A stretch of 34,715 nt of DNA from an uncultured Alcanivorax sp. (GTDB taxonomy: Bacteria; Pseudomonadota; Gammaproteobacteria; Pseudomonadales; Alcanivoracaceae). Both the position numbers and the translations under genes were made by a program. Where the stretch lies: the NCBI GenBank assembly GCA_913055795.1, contig CAJXLA010000022.1, positions 1 to 34,715 of the forward strand, given 5' to 3'. Below are positions 1-12,767 of the stretch, piece by piece (position 1 is the stretch's first letter; each line of letters starts with the position of its first letter). A model generated the notes under the pieces. It ran no database searches. It saw only the letters and a list, made by a program, of their open reading frames with translations, and was not told where the DNA came from.

Positions 1-1
1 G

Positions 2-883
2 ATCATGCGGGAACTCGGCTACCAGGATCGCAAATGGAAAATGCACAGCCTCAATATCCTCGAGGCCTGGCAGGCGTTTTTCCGTGGTGATCTTCGCAAG
101 GCACGTGATCTCGGCATCCGCTATGGCGGTTACGCCGAAGTGCCCGGGATTTTCGCCCAGCTGATCTACGGCGTTTATCTCGCGGACAGCCTCAACGCCA
201 AGCAGATGATTCTGCAGGACGCCATCAATCGGATTATTTATTACGGCGAGAAGTTTGCCTATCGTCCCGGCGAAGTGAAGTTTCACAAGGATTACGTCAT
301 GATGCGCCTGGGGCTGGCGTACGGCTTCGGCCGGATGACCGAAGATACGCGCCTGACCCGGGCGCTCGACAGCGGCTGGGCCATCAAGACCATCAATGCG
401 GCCACAGAGGCGCTCGCCGTGGCGCCCGATCATGCGCTGGCGCTGGCCCTGAATGCCGCGTTTGACGCCAATGTGATCCGGCGAGTGGGCGCCACGGCCG
501 GGCGCATGGCCGTAGGGGCGAAGCCCATCAACGCCGAGCAACTGTTCAAGCGTGCCATCGAACTCCAGGACGACATGGCCATTCTGCGCTACGAATACGG
601 CAACACCCTGCTTTATGTGGACCGCAACAACGCCAAGCAGCGCGCCATTAAACAGTTAAAGAAGGCGGCCAACATGGAAGCGTCCTTTGCCATGGAGGCC
701 CTGGACCGGCTCTATGGGGAGAAACGCCTCGCCGAGGTGCGTGCCTGGCAGGAGACCGACCTGTCCTTCGGTGAGTTCGACAAGCAGAGACGCCAATACA
801 TGTGGCGCAACAACGTCAATCTCTACAATGTTCTCGAAAAGCCCTATCGGCCCGGGATGGCCGACCGGGTCCGGCCCAACTGA
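2..883 (+). CDS. Hypothetical helical-repeat (TPR-like) protein, 5' end outside window
   Basis: The reading frame is open from the left edge. The first ATG in view (position 5) has no visible ribosome binding site, so the gene probably begins upstream and only the last 293 codons are here. The protein is largely helical, with alternating Ala/Leu-rich helices. The stretch from about residue 130 to 240 (segments such as AEQLFKRAIEL and RAIKQLKKAANM) resembles tetratricopeptide packing, in which such helices mediate protein-protein contacts. No signal peptide or membrane helix can be judged because the N-terminus is missing. The C-terminus is polar and ends NRVRPN-like without a known motif. I do not recognise the family. 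It lies upstream of dapB in the same direction but is separated by 243 bp, so it need not be co-transcribed. Confidence 0.75.
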   Translation: MMRELGYQDRKWKMHSLNILEAWQAFFRGDLRKARDLGIRYGGYAEVPGIFAQLIYGVYLADSLNAKQMILQDAINRIIYYGEKFAYRPGEVKFHKDYVMMRLGLAYGFGRMTEDTRLTRALDSGWAIKTINAATEALAVAPDHALALALNAAFDANVIRRVGATAGRMAVGAKPINAEQLFKRAIELQDDMAILRYEYGNTLLYVDRNNAKQRAIKQLKKAANMEASFAMEALDRLYGEKRLAEVRAWQETDLSFGEFDKQRRQYMWRNNVNLYNVLEKPYRPGMADRVRPN

Positions 884-1071
884 AGCGTCGAAAGCGGAAA
901 GCCAGGATTAGAAACCCGTAACGGCCAGAAGGCCGGAAATCAAGACGCTCTCCCGGGAAAGGGGCAGCCGGGCAGGCATGACCGGAAGTTTTCCTGTGGG
1001 CTGACCAGCTTGATCGCCTTTTCCCCGCGTCCTCTGTGGCCATGGCGCCGGCGCGACGCCGCGGGCCGCGC

Positions 1072-1100
1072 TTTTGCGCCGGCGGGCTTGTGGGTAGACT
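1072..1100 (+). promoter_or_regulatory. Possible dapB promoter
   Basis: A TAGACT hexamer at 1095-1100 could serve as a -10 box. The -35 position 17 bp upstream (1072-1077, TTTTGC) is poor. Transcription would start near 1107, about 20 nt before dapB. The rest of 884-1126 holds a purine-rich GAAA module after the preceding stop (887-902) and a GC-rich inverted repeat (1046-1054 with 1076-1084). I see no gene there. Confidence 0.3.
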
Positions 1101-1123
1101 GTCGTTTTTGGCCCCGGGGGTAG

Positions 1124-1927
<804 letters not shown>

Positions 1928-2033
1928 GAGTCGAAAGTGGAAAGCAGCAAGTAGAAAGTACCAGCATCATCCCGGACCCTGGTCGCAGCCTGCGCCCGCA
2001 TGCCCGGCAATCGGGCTGACCCTCCGAAACACC

Positions 2034-2062
2034 GTGACAGCAGGCCCCCGTGCGGCTAGAAT
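2034..2062 (+). promoter_or_regulatory. carAB sigma-70 promoter
   Basis: GTGACA at 2034-2039 and TAGAAT at 2057-2062 are separated by exactly 17 bp, each matching the sigma-70 consensus at five of six positions. The predicted start is near 2069, giving a leader of about 143 nt before carA. The promoter also argues against the in-frame upstream GTG at 2050 as the carA start, because that codon would lie inside the promoter. Confidence 0.65.
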
Positions 2063-2105
2063 ACGCGCCTGCCCGAATCAGGGTTTTGCAGCCACGGACT
2101 ACGGG

Positions 2106-2168
2106 ATGTCCGCTCGGGCATCCGGCAAGCGAGATGGAGCTTCCATCTCGCTTTTTTGCGAGCGGTAG
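2106..2168 (+). CDS. Possible 20-codon leader peptide of carAB
   Basis: A short frame starts at ATG 2106 and stops at TAG 2166-2168. It runs straight through the terminator hairpin at 2127-2157. A 20-residue product rich in Ser, Arg and Ala would result, beginning [10 protein letters not shown]. The ribosome binding site is weak (only a GGG before the ATG). The arrangement resembles leader ORFs of attenuated pyrimidine operons, in which a ribosome closely following RNA polymerase prevents hairpin formation. Whether it is translated is inference. Confidence 0.35.
   Translation: MSARASGKRDGASISLFCER
2127..2157 (+). terminator. Intrinsic terminator/attenuator in carA leader
   Basis: AAGCGAGATGGA pairs with TCCATCTCGCTT around a 3-nt loop, giving a 12-bp perfect stem (2127-2138 with 2142-2153) that runs into TTTTTT (2152-2157). 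It lies downstream of the carA promoter and 54 nt before the carA start, so it can act as an attenuator rather than only as the end of dapB. A preceding hairpin, GGATGTCC/GGGCATCC at 2104-2123, could be part of the folding switch. Confidence 0.75.
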
Positions 2169-2211
2169 CCGGCGGTTCACCCTGCCCCCGGAACCTGGAC
2201 TGGAGGTTGCG

Positions 2212-3333
2212 TTGACGGTACCCGCCATTCTCGCGCTGGAAGATGGCAGTCTCTTTCGGGGCCTGTCCATTGGCGCCCCCGGAGAAACCGTGGGCGAGGT
2301 GGTCTTCAACACGGCCATGACCGGCTATCAGGAAATCCTGACCGATCCCTCCTACGCGCGCCAGCTGGTCACGCTGACCTATCCCCATATTGGCAACGTG
2401 GGGGTTAACGAAGAGGACGCCGAGTCCGATCGGATTCAGGCGGCCGGACTCATTATCCGGGATCTGTCGCTCAATGTGAGCAACTGGCGCGCCGAGCAGT
2501 CCCTGCCGCAGTATCTGCGTGACCAGAATGTGGTGGGCATTGCCGATATCGATACCCGGCGGCTCACGCGCATTGTGCGCGAAAAGGGCGCGCAGGCCGG
2601 CTGCATCATTGCCGGCGAGGCGCCGGACGAAGAGCGGGCCCTGGCGCAGGCGCGCGCCTTTCCCGGACTCAAGGGCATGGATCTGGCCCGGCAGGTGAGC
2701 ACCGCGCACACCTATGAATGGAGCCAGGGGGTGTGGGACCGGCGCACGGGCTATCCGGATTGCTCCGGCGGCAGCCACCATGTGGTCGCATGGGATTTCG
2801 GCATCAAACGCAATATTCTGCGCGAGCTGGCCGAGCGCGGCTGCCGGGTGACGGTGGTGCCCGCCGAAACCCCGGCGTCCGAGGTGCTGGCCATGCAACC
2901 GGACGGGGTTTTCCTGTCCAACGGGCCGGGCGACCCCGAGCCCTGTGACTACGCCATCCGCGCCATCCGGGAACTGCTCGATACCGATATTCCGGTGTTC
3001 GGTATCTGTCTGGGCCATCAGTTGTTGGCGCTGGCCATGGGCGCGCAGAGCACGAAGATGAAGTTCGGTCATCACGGCGCCAACCATCCGGTGAAGGATT
3101 ATGATCGGGACGTGGTCATGATCTCCAGTCAGAACCACGGTTTCGCCGCCGATGCCGAGACACTGCCCGCCAATGTGCGCGTCACCCATGTGTCGCTGTT
3201 CGACGGTTCGTTGCAGGGCATTCAGCTGACGGACAAGCCGGCGTTCGGTTTCCAGGGCCACCCGGAAGCCAGTCCGGGGCCGCACGACATGGCGCCGCTC
3301 TTTGATCACTTTATCGATTTGATGCGCCCCTGA
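2212..3333 (+). CDS. carA: Carbamoyl-phosphate synthase small (glutaminase) subunit
   Basis: CarA hydrolyses glutamine and channels ammonia to CarB for carbamoyl phosphate, the precursor of arginine and pyrimidines. The start is TTG 2212, with GGAGGT at 2202-2207 four bases upstream; it gives a protein beginning [15 protein letters not shown], typical of the family, and 373 residues long. The N-terminal half is the CPSase small-chain domain and the C-terminal half is a class I glutamine amidotransferase. The catalytic Cys266 lies in FGICLGHQ, and His350 and Glu352 lie in QGHPEAS. It is followed by carB 47 bp downstream. A longer frame back to 2050 exists but overlaps the promoter and terminator and lacks homology-like content. 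Confidence 0.96.
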   Translation: MTVPAILALEDGSLFRGLSIGAPGETVGEVVFNTAMTGYQEILTDPSYARQLVTLTYPHIGNVGVNEEDAESDRIQAAGLIIRDLSLNVSNWRAEQSLPQYLRDQNVVGIADIDTRRLTRIVREKGAQAGCIIAGEAPDEERALAQARAFPGLKGMDLARQVSTAHTYEWSQGVWDRRTGYPDCSGGSHHVVAWDFGIKRNILRELAERGCRVTVVPAETPASEVLAMQPDGVFLSNGPGDPEPCDYAIRAIRELLDTDIPVFGICLGHQLLALAMGAQSTKMKFGHHGANHPVKDYDRDVVMISSQNHGFAADAETLPANVRVTHVSLFDGSLQGIQLTDKPAFGFQGHPEASPGPHDMAPLFDHFIDLMRP

Positions 3334-3380
3334 GGCACACATTCGTTTCCGGCACGATCGCCACGCGACGGTAACCAACT

Positions 3381-6598
<3,218 letters not shown>

Positions 6599-6602
<4 letters not shown>

Positions 6603-7075
6603 AAAAAGAACCCATGACCGTGGAGGGCGCCGAGGCCCTGCGCAAGGAACTCGAACGTCTGAAAATGGAAGAGCGTCCGCGTATCACCCAGGCCATTGCC
6701 GAGGCGCGCGAGCACGGCGATTTGAAGGAAAATGCCGAATACCATGCCGCGCGTGAACAGCAGAGCTTCTGCGAGGGCCGAATCCAGGAAATCGAGGGCA
6801 AACTGAACAACGCCCAGGTCATCAACGTGCGCGATATCAAGCCCACGGGCCGGGTCATCTTCGGCACCACCGTGACCATCACCAATGTGGAAACGGACGA
6901 GCAGACCACTTACCAGATCGTGGGCGACGACGAGGCGGATATCAAACAGGGCAAGCTGTCCGTCAATTCGCCCATCGCTCGGGGACTGATCAGCAAGGAA
7001 GAGGGCGACACGGTGGAAATCGAAACGCCCAGTGGCCGGGTGGAATACGAGATCGAGAAGGTGGAACACCTTTAG
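6599..7075 (+). CDS. greA: Transcription elongation factor GreA
   Basis: GreA binds the secondary channel of RNA polymerase and stimulates cleavage of backtracked transcripts. The 158-residue protein has the usual length. The N-terminal coiled coil (about residues 10-75) carries the tip segment [17 protein letters not shown], with the conserved acidic pair of the catalytic tip. The C-terminal FKBP-like domain contains [21 protein letters not shown]. The start overlaps the carB stop by the ATGA arrangement. The carA-carB-greA order is known from Pseudomonas aeruginosa, where an extra small orf lies between carA and carB that is absent here. Confidence 0.97.
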
Positions 7076-7108
7076 GGCGCATCTCTGAGTCGGCCCCGAT
7101 CGGAATTT

Positions 7109-7140
7109 GTCACTCCAGAAAACAGGTTTTCTGGAGTGAC
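7109..7140. repeat. Perfect 15-bp inverted repeat
   Basis: Fifteen bases at 7109-7123 (GTCACTCCAGAAAAC) are exactly complementary to 7126-7140, with AG between. It lies 33 bp after greA. There is no T-run on either side, so it is not a typical intrinsic terminator, although it would form a strong hairpin in RNA from either strand. Confidence 0.85.
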
Positions 7141-7221
7141 CCTTCGGGCCATGCCCATTGTCGCCTGTAGCGGCGTTGCACCTCCTACCCGTACAGGCAG
7201 TACGGCGGCGTCGGTGCGCTG

Positions 7222-7249
7222 AGTGTCCTGGTCCATGGACCAGGACACT
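7222..7249. repeat. Perfect 28-bp palindrome
   Basis: The sequence is exactly self-complementary from AGTGTCCTGGTCCA at 7222-7235 through its mirror at 7236-7249, with no spacer. A spacer-free dyad suits a dimeric protein binding site or a cruciform better than an RNA hairpin. It lies between the greA-side inverted repeat and the REP pair. Confidence 0.85.
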
Positions 7250-7317
7250 GACGACAGACAAAAATTGGCGATGGCAAAACCCGGTCAGGGAACAATCAGA
7301 GGTGCAAGGTTGATTTC

Positions 7318-7395
7318 TTGTGGGAGCGGCATCCTTGCCGCGACTATTTTCAGAGGCTCTGGAACAAAATCGCGGCAGGGATGCCGCTCCCACAA
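7318..7395. repeat. Pair of inverted REP-like elements (BIME-like)
   Basis: Two 26-base units, 7318-7343 and 7370-7395, are inverted copies of each other with one mismatch and a 26-bp spacer. Each begins TTGTGGGAGCGGCATCC and contains its own stem GCGGCA/TGCCGC. This follows the GTGGGAGCGG..CCGCGA style of REP sequences common in Pseudomonas-like genomes, which are mobilised by RAYT (TnpA-REP) transposases. No such transposase is in this window. The unit sits between the convergent ends of greA and yhbY. Confidence 0.8.
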
Positions 7396-7411
7396 TGTTG
7401 GGGAACCCCGC

Positions 7412-7723
7412 TCAGCCCTGGTGGCGGGTCAGGTTGGACAGGTGGGGCTTGCGTTCGCGGGCCGGGCGGTAGAGCAGGGCTACATGGCCGGTGCGCTGCA
7501 CGAGTTCGGCGCCGGACCGGGCACAGAGTTCATCGATGAGCGCGGCCCGGTCCTCGCGGCTCTGGGCGTTGACCTTCACCTTGATCAGTTCATGGTCTTC
7601 CAGCCGGGCTTCCAGCTCCTCGATCAGGGCCTCCGAGGCGCCGGCATCGCCGAGCGTAAGCACGGGCTTGAGCTGGTGGGCAATGGTGCGGAACTGTTTC
7701 CGCTCTTTCTGGCTCAAAGACAT
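7412..7723 (-). CDS. yhbY: YhbY family RNA-binding ribosome assembly protein
   Basis: This is a CRS1-YhbY (CRM) domain protein that associates with precursor ribosomal subunits. The 103-residue protein begins MSLSQKERKQFRTIAHQLKP, followed by the conserved VLTLGDAGASEALIEELEARLEDHELIKVKV. The family RNA-binding loop normally reads GxxG; here the corresponding stretch is TLGDAG. It runs convergent to greA and divergent from rlmE, whose start lies 55 bp away on the other strand, so the two promoters must lie in that short gap. The yhbY/rlmE divergent pair next to greA is a common gammaproteobacterial arrangement. Confidence 0.93.
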   Translation of the reverse strand: MSLSQKERKQFRTIAHQLKPVLTLGDAGASEALIEELEARLEDHELIKVKVNAQSREDRAALIDELCARSGAELVQRTGHVALLYRPARERKPHLSNLTRHQG

Positions 7724-7778
7724 GGCCGCTCCTCGAAAAGCGGATCATGGTAACGTTTTCCCGGATCGGGCGCACGAC

Positions 7779-8402
7779 ATGGCGCGGAACAAGAGCAGCA
7801 AAAACTGGATCAGGGAGCACGAGCAGGATTACTGGGTTCAGCGCGCGCGCAAGGAAGGCTGGCGGGCGCGCTCGTGCTTCAAGCTGCTGGAAATCGCCGA
7901 CAAGGACGGGCTGCTACGCTCGGGGCAGCAGGTGGTCGACCTGGGCGCGGCGCCGGGTGGCTGGTCCCAGGTGGCGGCCGCGCGCGTGGGCGCGAAGGGA
8001 GGCGTGATCGCCAGCGACATCCTGGACATGGAGCCCGTGCCGGGTGTGACCTTTCTGCAGGGCGATTTCCGCGAGGACGACATTTATCAGCGGTTGCTGG
8101 ACGAGCTGGACGGCGGACGGGCGGACCTTGTGTTATCGGATATGTCCCCCAATATTTCGGGCCATCAGGCCATTGACCAGCCGCGGGTCATGGCCTTGGC
8201 GGAACTGGCGCTGGATATGGCGCAGACGGTGCTGGCCCCGGAGGGGCAGTGCCTGATCAAGGTCTTCCAGGGCGAGGGCTTTGACGAATTCCGCCAGGCC
8301 ATGAAGGCAAGCTTCCGGTCGGTGAAAAGCCGCAAGCCGGAAGCCAGCCGGGCGCGCTCGCCCGAAGTGTATCTGCTGGGGTCCGGGCGGCAAATGGTGT
8401 AA
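7779..8402 (+). CDS. rlmE: 23S rRNA (uridine 2'-O)-methyltransferase RlmE (FtsJ/RrmJ)
   Basis: RlmE methylates the 2'-hydroxyl of U2552 in the A-loop of 23S rRNA late in 50S assembly. The protein is 207 residues, close to the E. coli enzyme (209). The start at ATG 7779 gives [20 protein letters not shown], matching the family N-terminus; the frame remains open upstream, but that part is antisense to yhbY. The SAM-binding motif [16 protein letters not shown] is at about residues 52-67. The K-D-K-E catalytic set can be placed on the early FKLLEI lysine, the DMSPN aspartate, the [10 protein letters not shown] lysine and a later Glu near SPEVYLLG. ftsH follows 91 bp downstream, the classical rlmE-ftsH pair. 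Confidence 0.96.
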   Translation: MARNKSSKNWIREHEQDYWVQRARKEGWRARSCFKLLEIADKDGLLRSGQQVVDLGAAPGGWSQVAAARVGAKGGVIASDILDMEPVPGVTFLQGDFREDDIYQRLLDELDGGRADLVLSDMSPNISGHQAIDQPRVMALAELALDMAQTVLAPEGQCLIKVFQGEGFDEFRQAMKASFRSVKSRKPEASRARSPEVYLLGSGRQMV

Positions 8403-8493
8403 AGTTGGGGCAGGTTCCGGGCCGGCAATGGCGCCGTGGCGGGGCCTGAAGCGTTGCGCGAAAGCAAGCTCGAAGCGAGTGAGAGGTGTTCCC

Positions 8494-10437
8494 TTGAACG
8501 AAATGACCAAGAATATCGTGCTCTGGCTGGTGATAGCCGGAGTTCTCTATGTGGTGGCGCAGAGCATCAGCCCGCAGCCCACTACCAACAGCGTCAATTA
8601 TTCGCAGTTCATCAACCAGGTGGAGGATGGGCGCGTGCAGAGCGTCACCATCGAGGGCTATGAGGTGAACGGGCGCTATGACAACGGCGAGAGCTTCAAG
8701 ACCGTGCTCCCCGCCGCGGTGGGCGACGAGAAGCTCATCCCCACCTTGCTGCAGAACGACGTCCAGGTGACGAACAAGGAACCCGAACGCCAGGGCTTTC
8801 TGACCCAGCTGTTCCTGTCGATTCTGCCCATCCTGCTGATCCTGGGCATCTTCATCTTCTTCATGCGCCAGATGCAGGGCGGCGGCCGCGGCGGTGGCGG
8901 CGGTCCCATGTCCTTTGGCAAGTCCAAGGCGCGGCTGACCGGCGAGGATGAAGTCAATGTCACCTTCCGGGATGTCGCCGGCGTGGAAGAGGCCAAGGAC
9001 GAGGTGCAGGAGCTGGTGGAATTCCTGCGCGATCCGGCCAAGTTCCAGCGCCTGGGCGGCAAGATTCCGCGCGGCGCGCTCATGGTGGGCTCGCCTGGTA
9101 CGGGCAAGACCATGCTGGCCAAGGCCATCGCGGGCGAGGCCAAGGTGCCCTTTTTCTCCATTTCCGGTTCGGATTTCGTGGAAATGTTCGTGGGCGTGGG
9201 CGCCTCGCGCGTGCGCGACATGTTCGAGCAGGCCAAGAAGCATGCGCCCTGCATTATCTTTATTGACGAGATCGATGCCGTGGGGCGCAGCCGGGGTGCC
9301 GGCGTGGGCGGTGGTCACGACGAGCGCGAACAGACGCTGAACCAGCTGCTGGTGGAAATGGACGGCTTTGATCCCAATGACGGCGTCATTGTCATCGCCG
9401 CCACCAACCGGCCGGACGTGCTGGATCCGGCGCTGCTGCGCCCGGGCCGCTTTGACCGGCAGGTAACGGTGCCGCTGCCCGATATCCGCGGCCGCGAGCA
9501 GATCATCAACGTCTATATGCGCGACGTGCCTCTGGCCGATGACGTGGACGCCAGCGTCCTCGCGCGCTCCACGCCCGGCTTCTCGGGCGCGGATCTGGCC
9601 AACCTGGCCAACGAGGCCTCGCTGTTTGCCGCGCGCGCCAACAAGCGCCTGGTGAGCATGGAAGAGTTCGAGAAGGCCAAGGACAAGATCCTCATGGGCG
9701 CGGAACGCCGGTCCATGGTCATGTCCGAGAAGGAAAAGCGGAACACGGCCTGGCACGAATCCGGTCATGCCATTATCGGCCGGCTCATGCCCGAACATGA
9801 TCCGGTCTACAAGGTCAGCATCATTCCGCGCGGGGGCGCGCTGGGCGTGACCATGTTCCTCCCCGAGGAAGACAAGTACAGCCACTCCAAGCGCGCCATC
9901 GAATCCGCTATCTGCGGGCTCTTCGGCGGCCGGCTGGCCGAGGAAATGCTGCACGGCTTTGACGGCGTGACCACGGGTGCGTCCAACGACATCGAGCGGG
10001 CCACCAAGATGGCGCGCAACATGGTCACCAAGTGGGGTCTATCCGAGAAAATGGGGCCGCTGAGCTACGAGGAGGATCAGGGCGAGCCCTTCCTCGGCAA
10101 GCAGATGCAGGGTGGCAGCCATATCTCCGAGCAGACCGCCGAGGAGATCGACAAGGAAGTGCGGGCCATCATTGATGGCTGCTATAACAAGGCCAAGCAG
10201 CTGCTGGACGAGAACCGGGACAAGCTCGAGGCCATGGCCGAGGCGCTGGTGCAGTACGAGACCATCGACGCCGGGCAGATCGACGACATCATGGCCGGGC
10301 GCAAACCCCGTCCGCCCAAGGACTGGCGTGACCAGGATTCGGGTGGCGGCGGATCGGCGCCGGCGGACACCGGCGAGCGCCCGGACCCGGGCCCGACCGG
10401 TGACGACCCCATTGGTGGTCCCGCCAATACCCATTGA
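8494..10437 (+). CDS. ftsH: ATP-dependent zinc metalloprotease FtsH
   Basis: FtsH is the membrane-anchored AAA+ hexameric protease that degrades misfolded membrane proteins and regulatory substrates such as LpxC. I chose TTG 8494 because GAGGTG sits five bases upstream and it yields MNEMTKN..., as in Pseudomonas FtsH; ATG 8503 is the alternative. The protein is 647 residues. There is a first membrane helix at about 5-22, a periplasmic domain, and a second helix at about 100-120 ending in FFMRQMQGG. Walker A is GSPGTGKT (199-206), where most homologues have GPPGTGKT. The remaining AAA features are FIDEID and [11 protein letters not shown]. The zinc site is HESGH (421-425). The tail is Gly/Pro-rich. 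Its stop overlaps folP (TGATG). Confidence 0.97.
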   Translation: MNEMTKNIVLWLVIAGVLYVVAQSISPQPTTNSVNYSQFINQVEDGRVQSVTIEGYEVNGRYDNGESFKTVLPAAVGDEKLIPTLLQNDVQVTNKEPERQGFLTQLFLSILPILLILGIFIFFMRQMQGGGRGGGGGPMSFGKSKARLTGEDEVNVTFRDVAGVEEAKDEVQELVEFLRDPAKFQRLGGKIPRGALMVGSPGTGKTMLAKAIAGEAKVPFFSISGSDFVEMFVGVGASRVRDMFEQAKKHAPCIIFIDEIDAVGRSRGAGVGGGHDEREQTLNQLLVEMDGFDPNDGVIVIAATNRPDVLDPALLRPGRFDRQVTVPLPDIRGREQIINVYMRDVPLADDVDASVLARSTPGFSGADLANLANEASLFAARANKRLVSMEEFEKAKDKILMGAERRSMVMSEKEKRNTAWHESGHAIIGRLMPEHDPVYKVSIIPRGGALGVTMFLPEEDKYSHSKRAIESAICGLFGGRLAEEMLHGFDGVTTGASNDIERATKMARNMVTKWGLSEKMGPLSYEEDQGEPFLGKQMQGGSHISEQTAEEIDKEVRAIIDGCYNKAKQLLDENRDKLEAMAEALVQYETIDAGQIDDIMAGRKPRPPKDWRDQDSGGGGSAPADTGERPDPGPTGDDPIGGPANTH

Positions 10438-11285
10438 TGGCGTCGAACACGCTGATCTGCGGCGATCGCGCGCTGGATCTGTCCGAACCCGTGGTTATGG
10501 GGGTGCTCAATGTCACCCCCGATTCGTTTTCCGACGGCGGGCGCTTCCAGGCCCCGCAAGCGGCGCTGGCGCAGGCGCGGCAGATGGTGGCCGATGGCGC
10601 GGCCATCATTGATATCGGCGGTGAATCCACTCGACCGGGTGCCGAGCCCGTCCCCGAACAACAGGAACTCGATCGGGTGCTGCCCGTGCTGCAAGCGCTT
10701 GCGGGCCGGGTGGACGCCGTACTCTCCGTGGATACCTCCTCGCCGACGGTCATGCGTGAAGCGGCGCGCGCGGGCGCCGGGCTGATCAATGATGTGCGCG
10801 CGCTGCGCCGCGAGGGTGCGCTTGAAGCGGCCGCAGAAACGGGTTTGCCGGTGTGCCTGATGCACATGCAGGGCGAGCCGCCCACCATGCAGGACCAACC
10901 GCAGTATACGGATGTGGTCGCGGAAGTCCGCCAGTTCCTGAACGAACGCATTAGTGCCTGCGAACGAGCCGGCATTCCCCGGGAGCGGTTGATCCTGGAT
11001 CCGGGCCTGGGCTTCGGCAAGACGGATGCGCATAATCTGCGCCTGCTCGCGCGACTGGATGAACTGGGGCTGCAAGATCGGCCCCTGCTGGTGGGGTTTT
11101 CCCGCAAGGGCACCCTGGGGCGTTTGCTGGATCGTGGCGTGGACGAGCGTCTGGCGGGCAGTCTGGCGGTGGCCGTTATGGCTGCCGAACGGGGCGCGCG
11201 CATCGTGCGTGCCCATGATGTATGCGAAACGCGGGATGTACTGCGGGTGACACAGGCTGTACGGAACGCGGGGGAATCCGAATGA
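10437..11285 (+). CDS. folP: Dihydropteroate synthase
   Basis: FolP condenses p-aminobenzoate with 6-hydroxymethyl-dihydropterin pyrophosphate in folate synthesis and is the sulfonamide target. The 282-residue TIM barrel has the hallmark segments [15 protein letters not shown] near the N-terminus, [47 protein letters not shown] and [13 protein letters not shown] 10437 overlaps the ftsH stop by one base, and a TTG three bases earlier is also in frame. The stop overlaps glmM (ATGA at 11282-11285). The ftsH-folP-glmM arrangement is conserved in gammaproteobacteria. Confidence 0.97.
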   Translation: MASNTLICGDRALDLSEPVVMGVLNVTPDSFSDGGRFQAPQAALAQARQMVADGAAIIDIGGESTRPGAEPVPEQQELDRVLPVLQALAGRVDAVLSVDTSSPTVMREAARAGAGLINDVRALRREGALEAAAETGLPVCLMHMQGEPPTMQDQPQYTDVVAEVRQFLNERISACERAGIPRERLILDPGLGFGKTDAHNLRLLARLDELGLQDRPLLVGFSRKGTLGRLLDRGVDERLAGSLAVAVMAAERGARIVRAHDVCETRDVLRVTQAVRNAGESE

Positions 11286-12619
11286 CACACAAATACTTCG
11301 GCACCGACGGCGTGCGCGGCACTGTGGGCCAATGGCCCGTCACGCCGGATTTCGTGCTGCGCCTGGGCTGGGCGGCCGGCCGGGTACTGGGCGAAGGCAT
11401 GGAGGGCGCACGGATTCTGATCGGCAAGGACACGCGCATTTCGGGCTACATGTTCGAATCCGCTCTGGAAGCCGGCATTTCCGCGGCGGGCGTGGACGTG
11501 CGCCTGCTCGGCCCCATGCCCACCCCGGCGATTGCCTATCTCACCCACACTTTCCGCGCCCGGGCCGGTATTGTCATTTCCGCCTCGCACAACGCCTATA
11601 CCGACAACGGCATCAAGTTCTTCGGCCCGGACGGGCGCAAGCTCCGGGATGATCTGGAGTCCGAGATCGAGACCATGCTGGAACGGGACATGGAAGTGGT
11701 CAGTGCGCACCAACTGGGCAAGGTGGGCCGGATCGTGGACGCGCGTGGACGCTATATCGAATTCTGCAAGTCCACGGTACCCCAGCTGAACCTGTCCGGC
11801 CTTCGCATCGTGGTGGACTGCGCCAATGGCGCCGCCTACAACACCACCCCGGACGTGCTGGAGGAGCTGGGCGCGGAAGTCATCACGCTTTTTGCCGAGC
11901 CCGACGGCTTCAATATCAACCAGGGCTGTGGCAGCACGGCGCCGGAAGCGTTGCAGGAACAGGTGCGTGCCCTGCGCGCCGATCTGGGGATTGCGCTGGA
12001 TGGCGACGCGGACCGCGTCATTATGGTGGACGATCAGGGCGAGCTGGTGGACGGCGATCAGCTGCTCTATATCCTCGCCATGGACCGCCGGGCCCGAGGG
12101 GAGCTGGCGGGCGGCGTGGTGGGGACCCAGATGAGTAACCTGGGGTTGGCGCTGGCGCTGTCGGATCAGGACATTCCCTTTGATCGCTCGAAGGTGGGGG
12201 ATCGCTATGTGCTGGAAATGATGGACCAGCACGGCTGGTATCTGGGGGGCGAATCCTCCGGCCATATCGTCTGCCTGGACCGCACCTGCACCGGCGACGG
12301 CACGGTTTCCGCGCTCCAGGTGCTGGCCGCGCTGGAGCGCCGTCAGTGCACTTTGCGCGAAGCCGCCGCGGGCATGCGCAAGATGCCCCAGTCCATGATC
12401 AATGTGCGCGGCGCCAACCGCGCCGGACTCAATTCAGACGAGCGGTTGAGCCGGACCATTGATGATGTCGAGCAGCGCCTGGCCGGACGCGGCCGCGTGC
12501 TGCTGCGCCCGTCGGGTACCGAGCCCGTGGTGCGCGTCATGGTGGAAGGCGAAGACGCTGGCCTGGTGGAAAGTCTTTGCGGGGAATTGGCGCAGGAAGT
12601 GGAGCGAGCCATCGCTTAG
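11282..12619 (+). CDS. glmM: Phosphoglucosamine mutase
   Basis: GlmM converts glucosamine-6-phosphate to glucosamine-1-phosphate for UDP-GlcNAc, feeding peptidoglycan and lipopolysaccharide. At 445 residues it matches the E. coli enzyme. It starts [13 protein letters not shown]. The phosphorylated active serine is Ser102 in [17 protein letters not shown]. The metal-binding loop is [12 protein letters not shown]. The sugar-binding GGESSGHIV and the phosphate-binding [14 protein letters not shown] close the fourth domain. The start overlaps the folP stop. A 9-bp inverted repeat (12625-12633 with 12648-12656) lies just after the gene. Confidence 0.98.
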   Translation: MTHKYFGTDGVRGTVGQWPVTPDFVLRLGWAAGRVLGEGMEGARILIGKDTRISGYMFESALEAGISAAGVDVRLLGPMPTPAIAYLTHTFRARAGIVISASHNAYTDNGIKFFGPDGRKLRDDLESEIETMLERDMEVVSAHQLGKVGRIVDARGRYIEFCKSTVPQLNLSGLRIVVDCANGAAYNTTPDVLEELGAEVITLFAEPDGFNINQGCGSTAPEALQEQVRALRADLGIALDGDADRVIMVDDQGELVDGDQLLYILAMDRRARGELAGGVVGTQMSNLGLALALSDQDIPFDRSKVGDRYVLEMMDQHGWYLGGESSGHIVCLDRTCTGDGTVSALQVLAALERRQCTLREAAAGMRKMPQSMINVRGANRAGLNSDERLSRTIDDVEQRLAGRGRVLLRPSGTEPVVRVMVEGEDAGLVESLCGELAQEVERAIA

Positions 12620-12624
12620 TGGGA

Positions 12625-12656
12625 GGCGGAATCAGAGGTTCTCAATAGATTCCGCC
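12625..12656 (+). terminator. Hairpin after glmM, weak terminator candidate
   Basis: GGCGGAATC and GATTCCGCC form a 9-bp stem with a 14-nt loop, five bases after the glmM stop. Only TT follows, so intrinsic termination would be inefficient. It could act as a partial terminator or mRNA-stabilising hairpin before tpiA. Confidence 0.4.
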
Positions 12657-12706
12657 TTGCACGGCCCCGGTTCTGTCCGAAACGGTTTTTGAGTCGATGG
12701 GTTGGC

Positions 12707-12735
12707 TTGCCACGGTGTAAGCCACTGATTAAGCT
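12707..12735 (+). promoter_or_regulatory. Possible tpiA-secG promoter
   Basis: TTGCCA (12707-12712) and TAAGCT (12730-12735) are spaced by 17 bp, upstream of tpiA, with a predicted start near 12742. The 148-bp gap after glmM is much wider than the overlaps among the upstream genes, which fits a separate promoter. Confidence 0.4.
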
Positions 12736-12767
12736 GTCCTGTTTTCAGGGCGGGGGAATCCGGGTCT

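Noticed and set aside
2050-2211. Upstream GTG extension of carA
   Set aside because: It would begin inside the predicted promoter and read through the terminator. TTG 2212 has GGAGGT and the family N-terminus.
10289-12265. 658-codon open frame on the - strand
   Set aside because: Antisense to folP and glmM, both well supported.
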